64,000 nt of DNA from Caprimulgus europaeus (lineage: Eukaryota > Chordata > Aves > Caprimulgiformes > Caprimulgidae). Each line of letters starts with the position of its first letter. Within the stretch, counting starts at the first letter, position 1. The stretch spans positions 1,934,151 to 1,998,150 of the forward strand of contig OU015535.1 of assembly GCA_907165065.1 (NCBI GenBank), written 5' to 3'. The position numbers and the translations under genes are program-made. Positions 24,048 to 38,000 of this stretch are shown here, piece after piece. The notes under the pieces were generated by a model. The model was given only the letters and a program-made list of their open reading frames with translations. It did no database searches and was not told where the DNA came from.

Positions 24048-24593
24048 CATAGAATCCCAGAACTGCCTGGATTGGAAAAGCCCTTTAAGCTCATCGAATC
24101 CAACCATGAACCCAACACTGACCAGTCCCCACTAACCCATGTCCCTCAGCACTGTGTCTACACGACTCTTCAATCCCTCCAGGGATGGGGACTCCACCAC
24201 TGCCCTGGGCAACCCCTTCCAATGCCTCAGAACCCTTTCAGCAAAGAAATTCTTCCTCACATCCCATCTCAACTGCCCTGGCCACAACTTGAGCCCATTT
24301 CCTCTTGTCCTGTCCCTTGGTCCTTGGTTGAACAGACCCACCCCCACCTCTCTGCACCCTCCTTGCAGGGACTTGGACAGAGCCACAAGGTCTCCCCTCA
24401 GCCTCCTTTTCTCCAGGCTCAGCACCCCCAGTTCCCTCAGCCAGGAACTCAGCACACTTGTGCTCCAGACCCTTCCCCAGCTCCGTTCCCTTCTCTGGAC
24501 ACGCTCCAGCACCTCCAGGGCCTTCTTGGAGTCAGGGGCCCAGCACTGAACCCAGCACTCGAGCTGCAGCCTCACCAGTGCCCAGCACAGGGG
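24048..24593 (-). mobile_element. CR1 LINE, 5'-truncated 3' end
   Basis: The plus strand begins CATAGAATCCCAGAACTGCC, the reverse complement of the CR1 3' end. The minus-strand frame (24132-24575) reads LECWVQCWAPDSKKALEVLE, then [20 protein letters not shown], then [18 protein letters not shown], then [20 protein letters not shown], which is the CR1 ORF2 C-terminus. It extends slightly further 5' than the copy at 10829 and is almost the same sequence over the shared part. It is inserted antisense to the host gene. Confidence 0.95.
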
Positions 24594-27500
24594 TATTACT
24601 TTGAAATACTGAGATCCTTAGCTGCTGCAGCTTGCTGTGTTACAGTGGAGGAAATGCTGGTTTGTGCTAGCTAGAAACCTGACTGAGAACTGTTACCCTT
24701 TTATGGCCAATACCATGGTCTTGTGCTTAAGGACAGAAGTAGGAGTAAAAGGTGTTTCTTTAGTCCCATCTGGTGACCTGTTGTTTGTCCTTGGGAAAAC
24801 TAAGCACTGGTAATGATTGCTATTTTACACATAGGCAAGCTGAGGTTAACAATTATCTTTTAATAGGTTGTGCAGAGATTTAGGTGAAGAAAGATTGTAT
24901 TAAATATCACACTTGAGACAAACAAGCTTTTTTAAATCCTGGATTCCTTCATGGCTATCTACCAACTTGTTAGTTTTTAATGATGTTTGTATGCTTAGTG
25001 TAAGGAAAAACTAATGATGTTGTTGCAAAGCGGCCACAATATTTCAACAGGGTGAGTGCTGTAAAACGGAACAGAGTCTGAAAAGCTGAGTCTTGGGTTC
25101 TTCGGACCGGTGGGGACACAGATGTCCCGTGGGGTTTATGGGACAGGCTCATTCTGGGTGGAGCAGCAGTTGGGTCTCAGGGTCTCTCTGCGCCCTCCGC
25201 TGGCTTCTCCCGAGACTGCTCCCCAGTGTCCCACCCTGGGACATCCCCGGGACATCCAGCCGGGAGCCTGCTTCGGAATGGCACCGTCTCTGCTGCTTTT
25301 TGGGTCTCTTCAAAGCCTTAGAAAGACTCCTGTGAATGTGTCTGAAGATTTCTCCCCAGTTCAGTTTTTTCTTTGAGTGTTGTAAAGCACTGAGGTAAAC
25401 TTCCAAGTAGTACAATTTAGAAATATACACAGGAAATAAATTTCTCTGCTGTAAGGCATCTGTATAGGCTGAATGAGTCTTACAGCTGTGCTAGATAAGA
25501 AAAATACTGCTACTGAGTAGCTCTATCACATCTGATTGAAATATAATATACATTATTTGCATGTTAATAAGATTTCCAGTCAGGCTTCCCTGACAAACAT
25601 TAAGAGACAAAGACGTTCGGGTAATACATCTTCCACTGCACCGCAGGAGTTCGGGTTGGCTACGTGTAAGCAGCACTTTGTTCTGAGTAACTGGGCAAGG
25701 AAAGCAGGAGAGGGAAGGTGGGGAAACAATCCTCTCATCCTTTATAAAAGTGTAAAGTGCAGCTTAGAGCTGATGCTTGTCAGGGTTTATCCATCTTTGC
25801 TGGATTCCTCCTAGCTGAAAGTAACTGCAGGTGGTGTGTTCCTCTGCAGGTAGGAGCTTCTGATGCCTCTCTTTGGGTGTTGGTATATGGAGCTACAGGG
25901 TGAATGAACTGAAGAGGTGTTGATGAAGCCAGTTTGCCAAACAATAAGCACTTTGCCCAGGCTGTGGGACCTGCTTGTGCCCATCTGTGCAAACTGATTT
26001 CTGCACTTAAAGGTTTTTAACTGACAAGCTGGGCTGCCAAATGGTATCTGATAATCATGCAAGAAGGGGCAGGCTCTGAGGTGTGGAGGGTCTTGGCCTG
26101 GAAGACCTATGGAAAACTCTAAGCTAATGAAGCCCCTCCACATCCCTATGGAATGTGACCCACTATCTTGTGGGCTAAGTTTCACAACTGTGTTTTCCAG
26201 GAAAAGAACTTGACTTTTAATGTATTTTTTATTTTTTCTAGCCTCCTCTACCAGTTTTCTGTCCACTTGAAAAACATCTTGGTCTACTGTGAAAGTGGCT
26301 TTTTAGTTCTGCAACTTATTTTCTACAACTGCCCCTCTTTTTACATTAATTTTGTTTGGTATATCTAAAATCTAGGTGTACACTTGAGTAGCATAAGGTC
26401 TATGTGTGTTGAAATGACTATTGATGAAGGTGAGATATTGACCCACTTCTTGAACTTTGCACTAATGTGCATTTGTACTAGCACTTAAAACAATCCTTTC
26501 AGGATCATATCTGGAGTCTCTAAAATCTCATATTTTGATGTTGACATCCTCTGGAATTTGCTGAGCTATTTTTGCTGCCTGGCTGGGGTTGTGTAGTGCT
26601 TCCAACAATCATCAACCAGTTCTGCTAAGGTAATGCTGCCATAGTAAACAAATCCCTACTAAATTTCCAGGCTGCCAGTGTTGAACCAGGCTGTGTGTGT
26701 GCTGTTAGTGTGCACCAAGCTGTGTGTGTGAAGAAGTTTGAATTACTGGCAAACTGAGTTGTTTTTAATATCCTTTCTGTTTATTGAGAATGATGCTAAA
26801 ACCATTATTTGTGCCACCCTCTGTTAATTTCTCCCACCTCTGATTTTCAAGCGGTTTTGAGTTCTGTGAAGCAGATCTTCCATTTTGCTGCATTCAGACC
26901 TCTGCTATCTTATGATCACATTCCAGCTCCTGGGAGGACTTCAGTTTTCTCCTGTGTTTTTCCACTGTGGAGCAGCAGGCAGGTGGATCTGACCACTGAT
27001 GGAGTGTTTTCCCTGTGCCACTCCTCAGCGTGGCTCTGAGGGGAATGCCTGCCAGAAGAGGAGCCCAAGGGGCCCAATCTGAAGTGCTCAGTGTAGAGTT
27101 GGGGTGTTAGAGTGCCATGGGGACCAGTGTAGGGTCCAGGGTGTGTGAACACTGTTTCATGAAGTTAATCACAGGTGGCACCTAGTTTGGCAGTTGTTTG
27201 ATTGGTTCAAAGTTGAGTTGGAGAATTAGGCTTTTGCCTCATCAGCTGGTGACTTGAGGGGCCCAACATGCTGCCTTTCCTCAAGGGCTTTGGTGGCTCT
27301 TGGGTGCTCTCTACAAGTTGGGAAAGCAGAAGGAGGAATCCAGCTTGGGTGTCCTACACAGTATAGATTTTTTTTTTTAGTCCTTAAGATTATTGCCTCA
27401 GTCAACTTATTGTGGAAATAGTCTTTAAAACTGACAGCAAGCAAATTTCCTCAGCCTTCAGTGAATCCTGTAAGGATCCCTGTGCAACACTGAGTTCTGT

Positions 27501-30263
27501 TGGAGCTTGGCTTCTGCTACAGTGAAAACTGAGCATCTCCAGGTTACAGTTACTCAGAAAGGATTATTTGTCATGCCTAGGAAACACTATTGTAACCAAA
27601 GAAGAATCTCTTTGAAGTTCTAACTGCATTTAAATTAGGAGAGCAGTGATTGATTATTAATGAAATAATAAGGCATGCTGGAATGGTAGCTTCTTTATGA
27701 AGGTGTAGAGGGAGAATATCAGCCTGAGTGTCTGCAGTTCTTCAGTCACAGAGGTCCCCAGGAGCCACGGGGAGAAGCTGAAGGGGAATCCTTGCCCACT
27801 GCCAGGTGTGACCCTTCTGCCTGGGAGAAGTGCTGGAGTGTGACAGTTTTCAGCAGTGGACTGCACACTACTAGTAGTAGATCAGTAGAACTGGGGATCT
27901 TGTTAGGGCTGGTTACAGATAAATGGGATATTTTAATAAGATGATGTGGACGTGACCTCTGTTCACTTGACTGGTCCAAGTTGCCTCGATTTCAGAGGTT
28001 CACTGCAGCAACATCTTGTTTCATTCTCTTTCTGCAGATGTAATGGTTCTGTGCTCGTGCTTGGGGAATATAAAATCTTCTGTTTGGTTGTCTTCTGCCC
28101 GCTGTTAATGATCCTGGAAATACAGCAAATGTCAAGGATGTGTGTGAGAGACTCTAGATAAATGATTGTCTTTCAGTTCAGGTTCAAGCGTGTCACATCA
28201 GTCTGCGGTTTCGATCTTAGTGTGGCTTTTCTGAATTTAGAAACTTCTATTTCATAAGCATGAAGAATTTCTGACAAACAACAAGCAAGTAAAATAACTT
28301 CTGATGTATTATAATTTATAACAATATTATTTTAACATGGTTCCTTGGTAGGGTAGACACCTATAGCACTGAACCTTAAGGGCTTCTAGGAATTCCATGT
28401 GCACTCAAGCCTATTGCAGAGGGAACTGTTGTGTCTGTTCTGGGGATGTACTTTTTGGTATAGAGTTAACAGCTAAACTGTGTAGGTGCTGCTTGGGCTC
28501 TCTGTGAACACCTTGGAGTAGAGGGTCTGAGTCTTTGGTGCTGGTGACTGCTCCAGGTCGTGCACAGTTGCCGTGCATCGTGTGTCCAGGGAAGGTTGCA
28601 CAGAGGCATTAATCTCCCGCCCTGCAATGCAGCGGGGATGTTGTAATTGTGCTAAATTCAGAGGGACTTCTTAGCAATTCTGCTCACGATGACTGCAGTG
28701 GAGGGATTGCAGGGAGCTGAGCTATCATTCTTCATTCTTGCTGCTTACCTTGCTACATTCACTTCATCTTCCTTTCACCAATGATTTCAAAGCAGAAAGT
28801 GGTTCAGACTACTTTCTGCTTGATAGTCTTTTGTTCACTTAATGGTTTCCTTAGCGAGGCGTGTGTTCCTCCAGAAGTGAACTGTAAGTGTTGTTATTCA
28901 AATCCAAACATCTTGATATATTGTAATTTTAAATCTGTGGCCTGGGTGTCAGGATCTTCTGGCACTGTGGACCCCAAGGTGCAGGTGTGTGGTGTGCTGT
29001 GTGTGTGCACTGCATTTTAGACTGGCTTTCTGTATCTTTAGATGACACACTGGTGTCCTTTGTTCATGAGGAGATAAGGCTATTTATGTTAAAGGTCTTC
29101 ATGGTGACACTAAAGCAAGAATTCATGGTAGTAGGAATATCTCTTTGAGTTTTTACTTGCTACTAGGAGTTATGATTAATGGTTCCTTTTTGTGGAGAAT
29201 ATGTGTATTTTGACTTTTTTTCTTGTATTCCATCTTTATATATAGACCCATAGCAGAATCATTTGATTAATCTTGTTTTCAAGCTGGGGAAAGTATGTAC
29301 ACTTCAAAGAACATCTGCTTTAATCTGTTGTTCTCTCTGCTTAGCTTCCTGCTTGACCTAGGCAGGACTGTGCATGGTGATTCTTAAACCGTAAGTGTAA
29401 CTTTGTTAGTAAAATTTACTGCCAAAACTAACATTTTTGCTGTTTGTCTTGATGTTTAAAAGATAAAAATGGCCTATATCATCTTGTGTCTTAATTCATG
29501 GATGTAACTTAAGATAGCTGTACAATGCCATAGAAATTACCAGGCTCTAGTTACAGAAAAGTAAAATGGTTATATCTCACCCTTCCTGTTGCTGGATATT
29601 TGTCATTATGAAGTAATTAGTTGGGAGGATTTCCTTCTTCATACAGTGTAGCCTTTCCTTGTGCTGATCTCCCCTATTTAGAGACCTGAAGAATGATGTG
29701 TTTGTATGCAGGGGGTAGGGCTGTGGTCTAATGCAAATGAACCAGCTAGATTTGAATAAGGTAAAATCTATATTCAGCTTTCAGGATTCATTCTATTTTA
29801 AGCTTTTAATTAAGTCCACCACTTCTCGAGTGCTTGAGGTTTTCATGTGTTGAGAGAATGACTTTGTCTTGCAGAAAAGGAGAAAACAAACTCTTTTCTA
29901 GTTTGACTAATGTTGTCACACCAGCGCTAGGACAATGTTAACACGGCCACGGGATGCTCACGCTACCTTGTGCTCTTGTATTTGTGGGATTAGTGGCTGT
30001 GCTAATCAAGTATTTGGAGATATGAGTACCAGGGGTGGAAGGGAGGAGAATTAGTACTGCAGAATGATAATCCCAGTGCAAGAACTCGTTAACTGTGAAC
30101 TTTTTCCCAAATAGCTTGGGAAGAAAACTTTCAGGGCAGTGGTCTGAGGCTCTCCTGAGATTGCAGGGGTAATTCAGTAGCTACTCCTGGCTTGCATTTC
30201 AAAGAAAACTCTTTTAGAGTAGAAAAAACTACCTCACATTAGATATGTGAGACTTCTTAAATA
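24594..30263. other. Intronic unique sequence
   Basis: About 5.7 kb with no recognised gene, RNA or transposon. A short GC-richer patch at about 25100-25290 gives overlapping open frames on both strands (80-93 codons) without recognisable similarity. Short TG runs occur near 26693 and 28985. Confidence 0.4.
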
Positions 30264-30743
30264 TCACAGAATTGCATTGACTGGAAAGGCCCTTTGAGAT
30301 CATCCAGTCCAACCATGAACCCAGCACTGCCCAGTCCCCACTGACCCCTGTCCCTCAGCACTGTGTCTACACGACTCTTCAATCCCTCCAGGGATGGGGA
30401 CTCCACCACTGCCCTGGGCAACCCCTGCCAATGCCTCAGAACCCTTTCAGCAAAGAAATTCTTCCTCACATCCCATCTCAACTGCCCTGGGCACAACTGG
30501 AGCCCATTTCCTCTTGTCCTGGCCCTTGCTCCTTGGTTGAACAGACCCACCCCCACCTCTCTGCACCCTCCTTGCAGGGACTTGGACAGAGCCAGAAGGT
30601 CTCCCCTCAGCCTCCTTCTCTCCAGGCTCAGCACCCCCAGTTCCCTCAGCCGGGAACTCAGCACACTTGTGCTCCAGACCCTTCCCCAGCTCCGCTGCCC
30701 TTCTCAGGACACGCTCCAGCACCTCCAGGTCCCTCTTGGAGTG
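30264..30743 (-). mobile_element. CR1 LINE, 5'-truncated 3' end
   Basis: The plus strand begins TCACAGAATTGCATTGACTG. The minus-strand frame (30257-30664) ends with [18 protein letters not shown] and [18 protein letters not shown], the CR1 ORF2 C-terminus. It is of the same subfamily as the 10829 and 24048 copies but more diverged at its 3' end. The element stops at its 5' truncation point and a (TA)n tract starts within about ten bases. Confidence 0.95.
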
Positions 30744-30750
30744 AGAGAAG

Positions 30751-30751
<1 letters not shown>

Positions 30752-30785
<34 letters not shown>

Positions 30786-30814
30786 TTATATATAAATTGG
30801 AGATATATATATAT

Positions 30815-30849
<35 letters not shown>

Positions 30850-30850
30850 G
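30752..30850. repeat. (TA)n microsatellite with a short interruption
   Basis: Two long TA runs are separated by an interruption at about 30781-30802 (AAAAGTTATATATAAATTGG), with a small phase slip near 30825. The tract lies directly at the 5' truncation end of the CR1 copy. Tyrosine/isoleucine repeats in open frames over it are artefacts. Confidence 0.95.
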
Positions 30851-31907
30851 AGTAATAACTAATGACCTTTGATTTCATTCTAGGGACATGAGACTTGATG
30901 GGCCAGCGCTAGGCTCCTGTGAAAATCTCATCCACTGTAGATGGAGTACACCTCAGTGTGCTTGCTCAATATTTAATTATGTGCAGGCAGCTGTAAACTC
31001 TGATACCTGAAGAAGGGGAGGCAGGGAAATTAATTGCTGTTCCTGCTTTCCCCAGTTACTGATGTTATACCCTGCAATTTTCCTGGTCTTTGCTGCTTAA
31101 AAAAAGGAATAGTTGGACTTGAATCTGGATTCTCTGTTAAGCAGCACAGGTTGCTTTTCATTCTACAAAGGTGATTACCATGCTGAAATCTCTTAATAGC
31201 AATATGATTAAAGGGGTTTTTGGTTGTGCAGTGTTCAAACAGGGCAGTATTCTGTCTAGTATTAACTTTGGGTAGTAGATGAAATCTCCTGCTAACATGA
31301 AACCATTTGTAATTCTGAGCTGTACCCTACAATGAAGTCCCACAGTACTCTGTGTTTTCCCCTTCAGCCTACACACACCCTGAGGGCAGAAACACTGTCC
31401 TCTGAGAGCTGGGACTTTGTGTTTGTGAAGGCAGACAGCAGTCCCAACGTGTGTGAACACACCATTTTCTTAGCTGGATTTGTTGTGTTGAAATCTGATC
31501 TAGGCAGTAGAAGTGACAGGTAGGTGTCTTCAGTGCTTCAGTTGGACCTCACACCTTAAAGGAAACCAAGAATCCTCATAAAAGCAGAAAAAAATCATGT
31601 CTCTGCCACCCTCTCTGCTCTTTTTCTCGAGGTAGTGACAACTTTAACATAGGATGAATTTGCCTGTCTCGGAACTTACCACTGAGAACCTGGTGCTGAC
31701 ATTGGTGCTCAAAAATAGATCCCAGGCTTTAATCTCAGGGATTTCTGTGCTGGGTAGTGACTTTCCCCACCTGCATTTTCTCAACCATCTTAGGACTTCC
31801 TACAGCAATCTTACCTCTATCCAAATGTATTGGATAAAGAGTAGCTCCTAACCAGGAGTCTGAGGGTTGTCTGTCTTCTTGCCAGCCCCTCTGGAATCAA
31901 GAGTGTC
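30851..31907. other. Intronic unique sequence between two microsatellites
   Basis: No gene or transposon recognised. The 100-codon minus-strand frame at 31158-31460 has no recognisable similarity. Confidence 0.4.
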
Positions 31908-31929
31908 TATATATGTGTGTGTGTTTGTA

Positions 31930-31972
<43 letters not shown>

Positions 31973-32079
31973 ATATGTGTGTGTATGTGTGTGTATATAT
32001 ATGTATGTGTGTGTATATATATGTATGTGTGTGTATATATATATATGTACATATATATGTGTGTGTGTGTGTATGTATA
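31908..32079. repeat. Compound (TA)n/(TG)n microsatellite
   Basis: About 170 bp of almost entirely alternating purine-pyrimidine sequence: a TATATG/TGTG lead-in, a long (TA)n core at about 31931-31966, then repeating blocks of TGTGTG and TATATATG. Such tracts mutate quickly in length and can adopt left-handed or cruciform structures. Open frames on both strands here are microsatellite artefacts. Confidence 0.95.
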
Positions 32080-35000
32080 AATTATTTTTTAACACATGAG
32101 AGTTGTGTAACTTTTCTTCAGAAAAGTGTTTTCTAGCATTGGGCTTTACTGTGCAACATGATAAATCACAAGGTCTTGCTGACATAAGCCATGATTTTCA
32201 CCTCTAGTTGCTCATGAAAAACCTATTGTTTCCTTGCCCTTACTTACCTCTAAGAGCTATGTGCAGTACCAGAAACTTGTTGGAGTATTTTACTCTGGAG
32301 TAAGAAAACCTGCAAGTAAACCAGGTGCCAGTCTGGTTTGTCCACCCAGTGAGTGGTGCATAGTCCGAGGTATCTTCACTCCTGTGAGGCTGTCACTGTT
32401 TTCAGCAACTGTTTGCTGTGTGAACCTCTTTCAAAAGGAGATGCTTCCCAGATTTTTAAGACATTACCAGAAGTGATTTTTGTAAGTAAGTGTGGCATGG
32501 CATGACCCTCTTAAGCTGTTTCATGAGTCATCTTGCTGTGAGTGAAGGCAATTATTAAACCTCTTTAAGCTAGATGAAGAGTCCCTTTCAGATAATGTTA
32601 TTTAATTGAGAATACACGTTGCTGATGATAACCTGTGCAGTGAACCTTGGTATTACCAACACATTTAGCTGACTTTACAGAGGTAACTGACTTTGACAAA
32701 GGTCACCAGAGCTTTGTTGAATATTACAGCTTGCCCAGGTTTGTGGTTTTGTCTGTCTTCCTGCATTAGGTTTGTGTATGCTCTTGTATTCTGGCTAAAC
32801 AAATACATGGTGTAGATGTGACTGTTTAGCAGCCTGCTATTGTAATGATAAATCTGGAGTAAAATTGGTGTGGTGTGCTTTGTAATTTGGGGGTGAATCT
32901 GGTCCATTGGAGACTGGCCAGTAGTCACAACAGAAGGGCAGTTCTCGTTTCCCCTGAGGAAACTGCTGTGAATGCTAACCAGCCTAATACTAAATAACTC
33001 TTGACCCCAGCCTGTGAAGTATTCTTCTGGATTGTTTGGTTTATCATTTAATTTAGAATCCAGAAAACTTCATGAAACATTTCACTCCTGTTTTGATCAA
33101 TCTGGCTGCCATGCTCAGCTCAAATTGTGACATTTAGGGCTTTCTTTTTAAAACTGTTTTGTGAAAGGGACTAAAAAGACCATTTAGAGACAAAGAGCTA
33201 ATTTGTAACTCATCATGCTCCTTGGTAGCTGAAATGCCAACAAAACATCTCCAATCTGTGTCACCTGCTCCACTAAGCAGAGGATTTTCACTTGACTGCC
33301 TGTGCTCAGCGGAATGGATGTTTCTATAGGTGGAGAGTTAACTGGGCAGAGTTCCCATGCAGGCAGAAATGATTGCTGCTACTGATCTCTTAACTCCTAT
33401 ACATCTGCTCCTCTTCCAAGTAATGGGCTCCTTTCAGGAAGTCTGTCTTAATAATTGATGTCCAATATATTAGATAATCTTCACCAATTAAAAATCCTTT
33501 CTTTATTTTAAGAAAGATAAAGTAACAGAACAGACCCCAGTGTGCTGCCTGTGGCTTTCTGCCAGCTTAGCAGATAGTGATTTTAGTTGAATTTGAATTC
33601 TTTGTCAGCAGCAGATTTCTTTTCTTCTGTTGCTTAAGCAGGTTGCTTCTGTTTCCAAAGAGTAGTGACAATGTAGGGTAGGTTGATCCTCACATATTAG
33701 GTAGATTCCTGGGAGATGGAAGAAACTTAAATCTCTAATTAGAAGTCTGACTTCTTTGAAATAGAAAGCTAAGCTGTAGTAAGTAGTAATGCCTGGGATG
33801 TGGTGATAATAGCCAAAATAAACTGCAGTGCCTTGAGGACTGTGAAGCTTGTGATGCTGTCAAAGCAGATAAGTTCTCTTCTCTCTTGGCTAATTTTGTA
33901 TTTAATACAAAGCACAGAGGTACTCCTGCTCTCCCCAATACACTTGAGAAAATGTAGTGAATGAAGAATGGCTGAACACATTATTAGCTGCAGCTTTGCA
34001 GCTTGAGACCTCCTGGATGATAATTGTTCTTTGAATTGAAAATCTTTTTTAAAGTTGATAAATTCCACTGTTCTTTGCCAGACACAAAGGAGTGAATTGA
34101 GCTTAAGTATCTTTGCAAAACCATGTTTAATGTCAGAGGTCCTGCCTTGTAGTCCAGACTAAGTGTGCCAGAAAACCAGCATCCTTTTCTCAGACTGGAA
34201 ACCCAGCAGCAGGATGAACTCTTTCCAGTGTGGGCTGAGATCCTGGTCAGTGTACAGCAGGTGGGCAGGGAGACTTCGTGGAGTGGGTTTGAAACCAGCA
34301 AATAGAAGAAGGTGAAATAAAGAGGGTTGAAACTAGAAGGGTCACTCAGATGTACCTCTGGTAGGAATTCGGATCCCAGTGAAAGAATGTCAAAGTAGAG
34401 GCAGCATTAAAGAGTTTCACTGACTCTACTAAAATAAATAGCTCTTGTTGGCTTACTCAAGCATGCTGATTAAGGGAGAGCAACTCCAAGGTCACTCCAG
34501 TACCTGTGTCTTGTTCTTGCACTACTTGCATGCTAGCAAAGGGAAGCTAAGTAGAGATTGGGTTTCTGCTGGAGATAGTTGTATTTTATCACATTATCTA
34601 GCACTGTCTTTACCTAACATCCAGGTGTGGATTCAGTCCATACAACGCATGTGAATACCCTTGCACATCAGATATGATGTTGTATGCTTGAGGACTTAGT
34701 GAGTGCTGGCTTGTTGTCTTGGTGACTGTCAAAAGGAAGAAAAATGTTCCCCTTTCCAGGTCAGCATATGCTCAGTTTTGGAGTTTGCTGCTTCATCTTT
34801 CCTCCTACTGAGGTTATTCTTTAGTATGCTCGTGAGGAAAGTATTCTCTGTTCGATGCAGTTCTAGTAAACATTTGTCTGCTAATTAAGTCCTATAATTT
34901 TGTTTGTAATATTCTTGTAGGAATGGGCTGGAATGAGCAAGCAAGCTGGCTTTTGTGGTGCTGATCCCCTGCCACATGTACATCTGTATCTTTGGCAAAA

Positions 35001-38000
35001 GGGAGGGGTTAAGTACTTGCTTATGTAGCAATTTAATATCCTTGGCATACGGATATGTAGTAAAAGTATGTTGTTCTGACATTCCTCAGTGGGTATTTAA
35101 AAAACCAAAACAAACCCCACAAAACAAATGAACAAAAAAAACCCAACAAAAAACAACCAAACAAAAAACCCCCCACAAACCTGTCTTAAAATATGCCCCC
35201 AGCAGTGCCAGTAGAAAAGTTATTTATCAGCTTGAATTATGACTGCTGTATTTACTGCTATATTTAGACAGCAGGTGACTTTATTCTTGTTTGGTGTTTT
35301 TTCTTTCTACTAGCCAATCTCTCTCTGTTTGCAAGGTGAATACTTTTAGTCCTGGAGCTGTTCTGAGGCACGTTCCCTCATTCAGGAGAGCTCACTTTCC
35401 ATGTTCTGGTGTAGCTGGAAAGCAGTGGTTCTAGGAAGCTTGCTTCTGTGCTTGCTCTTCTAAAAGCACTACAGATACCCCCTCCCAAACTGACCTTTCT
35501 GCATTTGCTTAGCTTTCCCAAACTCCCAGGAGTTTATATTTGGGGTCCATCTGTTATCTTGGCCTCACATGACAAGTTTACATGAGTTTGTTTCTTCTCA
35601 CTTCCTTCATGTGGATGTGGGTTGTTTGGATTTATTTTCAACCTTAACACCAGTATCTAATTCTTTGATGTTGTACTACCCACAGAGCTGCAGATATTTT
35701 TATTTGGATGTGACCACTAATCCACTGTTAAGCATCAAAGTCACTGTTGAAGACTTCCTGTTGGTCAAACAGGATTATAAACATCAAAAGGTAGCTACAC
35801 AGCACAAACTTATTAACTATTAATTATGTTATTCCTGTGTTCAGTTGGTGCTTTTGGGTTTGCTCCTTCAGTAACTCTGGGAAAAGGGCTGTTACCAAGG
35901 TGGCTGGGTTATCTCCTGTACCTCTGACAACGTGATTCTTCATAATGGAGGCTTTGAGCTGAATGAATACATCACTGCAGCAGAAGGCAGGCTGAAAAAC
36001 CTAGCTGTGCTCACTACCTTGCTTTGATAGCAAGAAAAAAATCATATTTCCCTCCATAAAAGTAATGTGGACAATAACTTACACTTTAGAAAACTTCCTT
36101 TCCATTTACCTGCTAGTATTTCTTAAAAACAAACAAACAAACCCAAACCAAACTCTTTCTGATTCCAGTGCATTTCACAAGTGCTTTGATTTACCTTAGT
36201 CAACCAAACTAATACCCTTTTGTCCTTCCTCATCCAACAAAATATTCTGTGGTGGTTGTCACAGCTGGAGTGAGTACTAAATATAGCACAGATGCCTTAT
36301 TTTTTTTTCCTTCAGCACTATCTGTGTTAAACACCTCTCCCTCCTCCCTGTTTTCAGAGAGCATTACTTTCTCCCCATCTTATCACTCTGCACTTGCTGC
36401 TGATATAACCTGATATCTGCTGAGGAAGAAGCTCATTCACAGGAGCCGTTGGGTGGCTGAAACGTTGCGAAATGAGTCTGACTTTTTTTTTACTGCATCT
36501 TAGAATGCATCATTATTCTGATTCTTGATGTTTCTCGCTATGCAGAAGAGAAAGAGATCGTTTCTCTCCTGCCTTGGTGTGCTGTGAGATGCAGCCTGAG
36601 TTAATCAGCAGCGATCGTGGAGCTGTTGCTAAGTATAGCAGCCACGGGGCTGGGGGAGACTGGCTTCCCTCTCTGCTGCTTGCAGTGGCAGTCATTTTCC
36701 TTCCTTGGAAAATATACTTTGAGAGCTTTACAAATAAGATTGATATATGGCATGACTTGTAACTGGAGGCACTGAAAATGAGGCACAGGGAGATTTTATG
36801 CTGAGGTCTGTATTTTTAGTAAAAAAAAATGTATTTTAGTATAATATGTACAGCATATGGGACTAAACAATCCATAGTAGCTTGGTTTTTTTCAGTGGTT
36901 GTATTACTAACCCATGAAACATCCAAATACAGCTTCACCTTAGAAAGCCCTTAAATTGTCCTTTTTATATTGTAGCCAGACCCTCTGTATAAGTTGGATT
37001 TCCTTCTGGGTTTGGACTTTAAAGCATTTAAAATTGAAGGCAGCTTTTTTTGCTGCTTTCGTGGAGAGCACTTTTATACAACTGGTATTTATAATTATAT
37101 CAGGTACACTGGCATTCTAATGTGTGTTCTTAGACTCGGGTTTTCTTGGGTTTGAAGGGGTTTTTTTTGTAATTTTTAAAAATCTGGTAAGAAATGACAA
37201 GTGGGCAGGCTTCCTTGAGTTGGAGCTACTTGCAGTTCTGGGTGACCATGAAACAATATCCTAGTTCAGAGGCATTTTGTTGCTATACCACACTTTAAGT
37301 ATGGTGAACTTAATGAAAATTCACAACTAGGTTATGCTAGAGAGGAAATCCTGGCACTGCAGCAGGACAGGGCAGAAGGAATCCTGGTGCTGCAGTAGAA
37401 GGGAGTATAATAAGAATTTTGCTCTTGCTTGGAGTTAAAAAAAATTAACAAACCAAAACCCTAGTTCCAAAGCAAAGTGAATTGCTGTCTGATCTTTTGT
37501 TTGTAATTAAGTAAATGGATTAAGCAGAATAAGTGCTAATAAGTGTGGCAGTTTTACCCTGGGAGCCTCAGTAGCTTGTATTACTGACAAAACAACAGTA
37601 TATTTGTTAAATTGTTGAGTCTGTTTTGTTTCTTGCCTGAGCTGCCCATAGAAGAGGATTACTGAGTAGCCAAGAATGGCATCCAGCAATGGGCTTGTTT
37701 GACTTGCTGTTTTCTGTGCTGAGCACTCTTTACCACCATTTGTGAGTGTGTGTGTGTGTGTTGGAGATCAAAGCATCAGGTGATAAGGGATTAAATAATT
37801 AATGCATGTAAATACAGCTAGTAGGCTCTTCGACACAGTTTCAGACTCAGATTTGCCATTCACATGTCAAGAGCGTTGGTAAAATTCAAATTTCATTGAA
37901 GAAAGTGCAGAAAGCCTGGTTCCAGTGCTTTCTGCTGAAACCATCTGGTGGTGGATCTTTGGCATTAATGAAAAACCTGCTCTTTATGTAAGAAAGGAAA

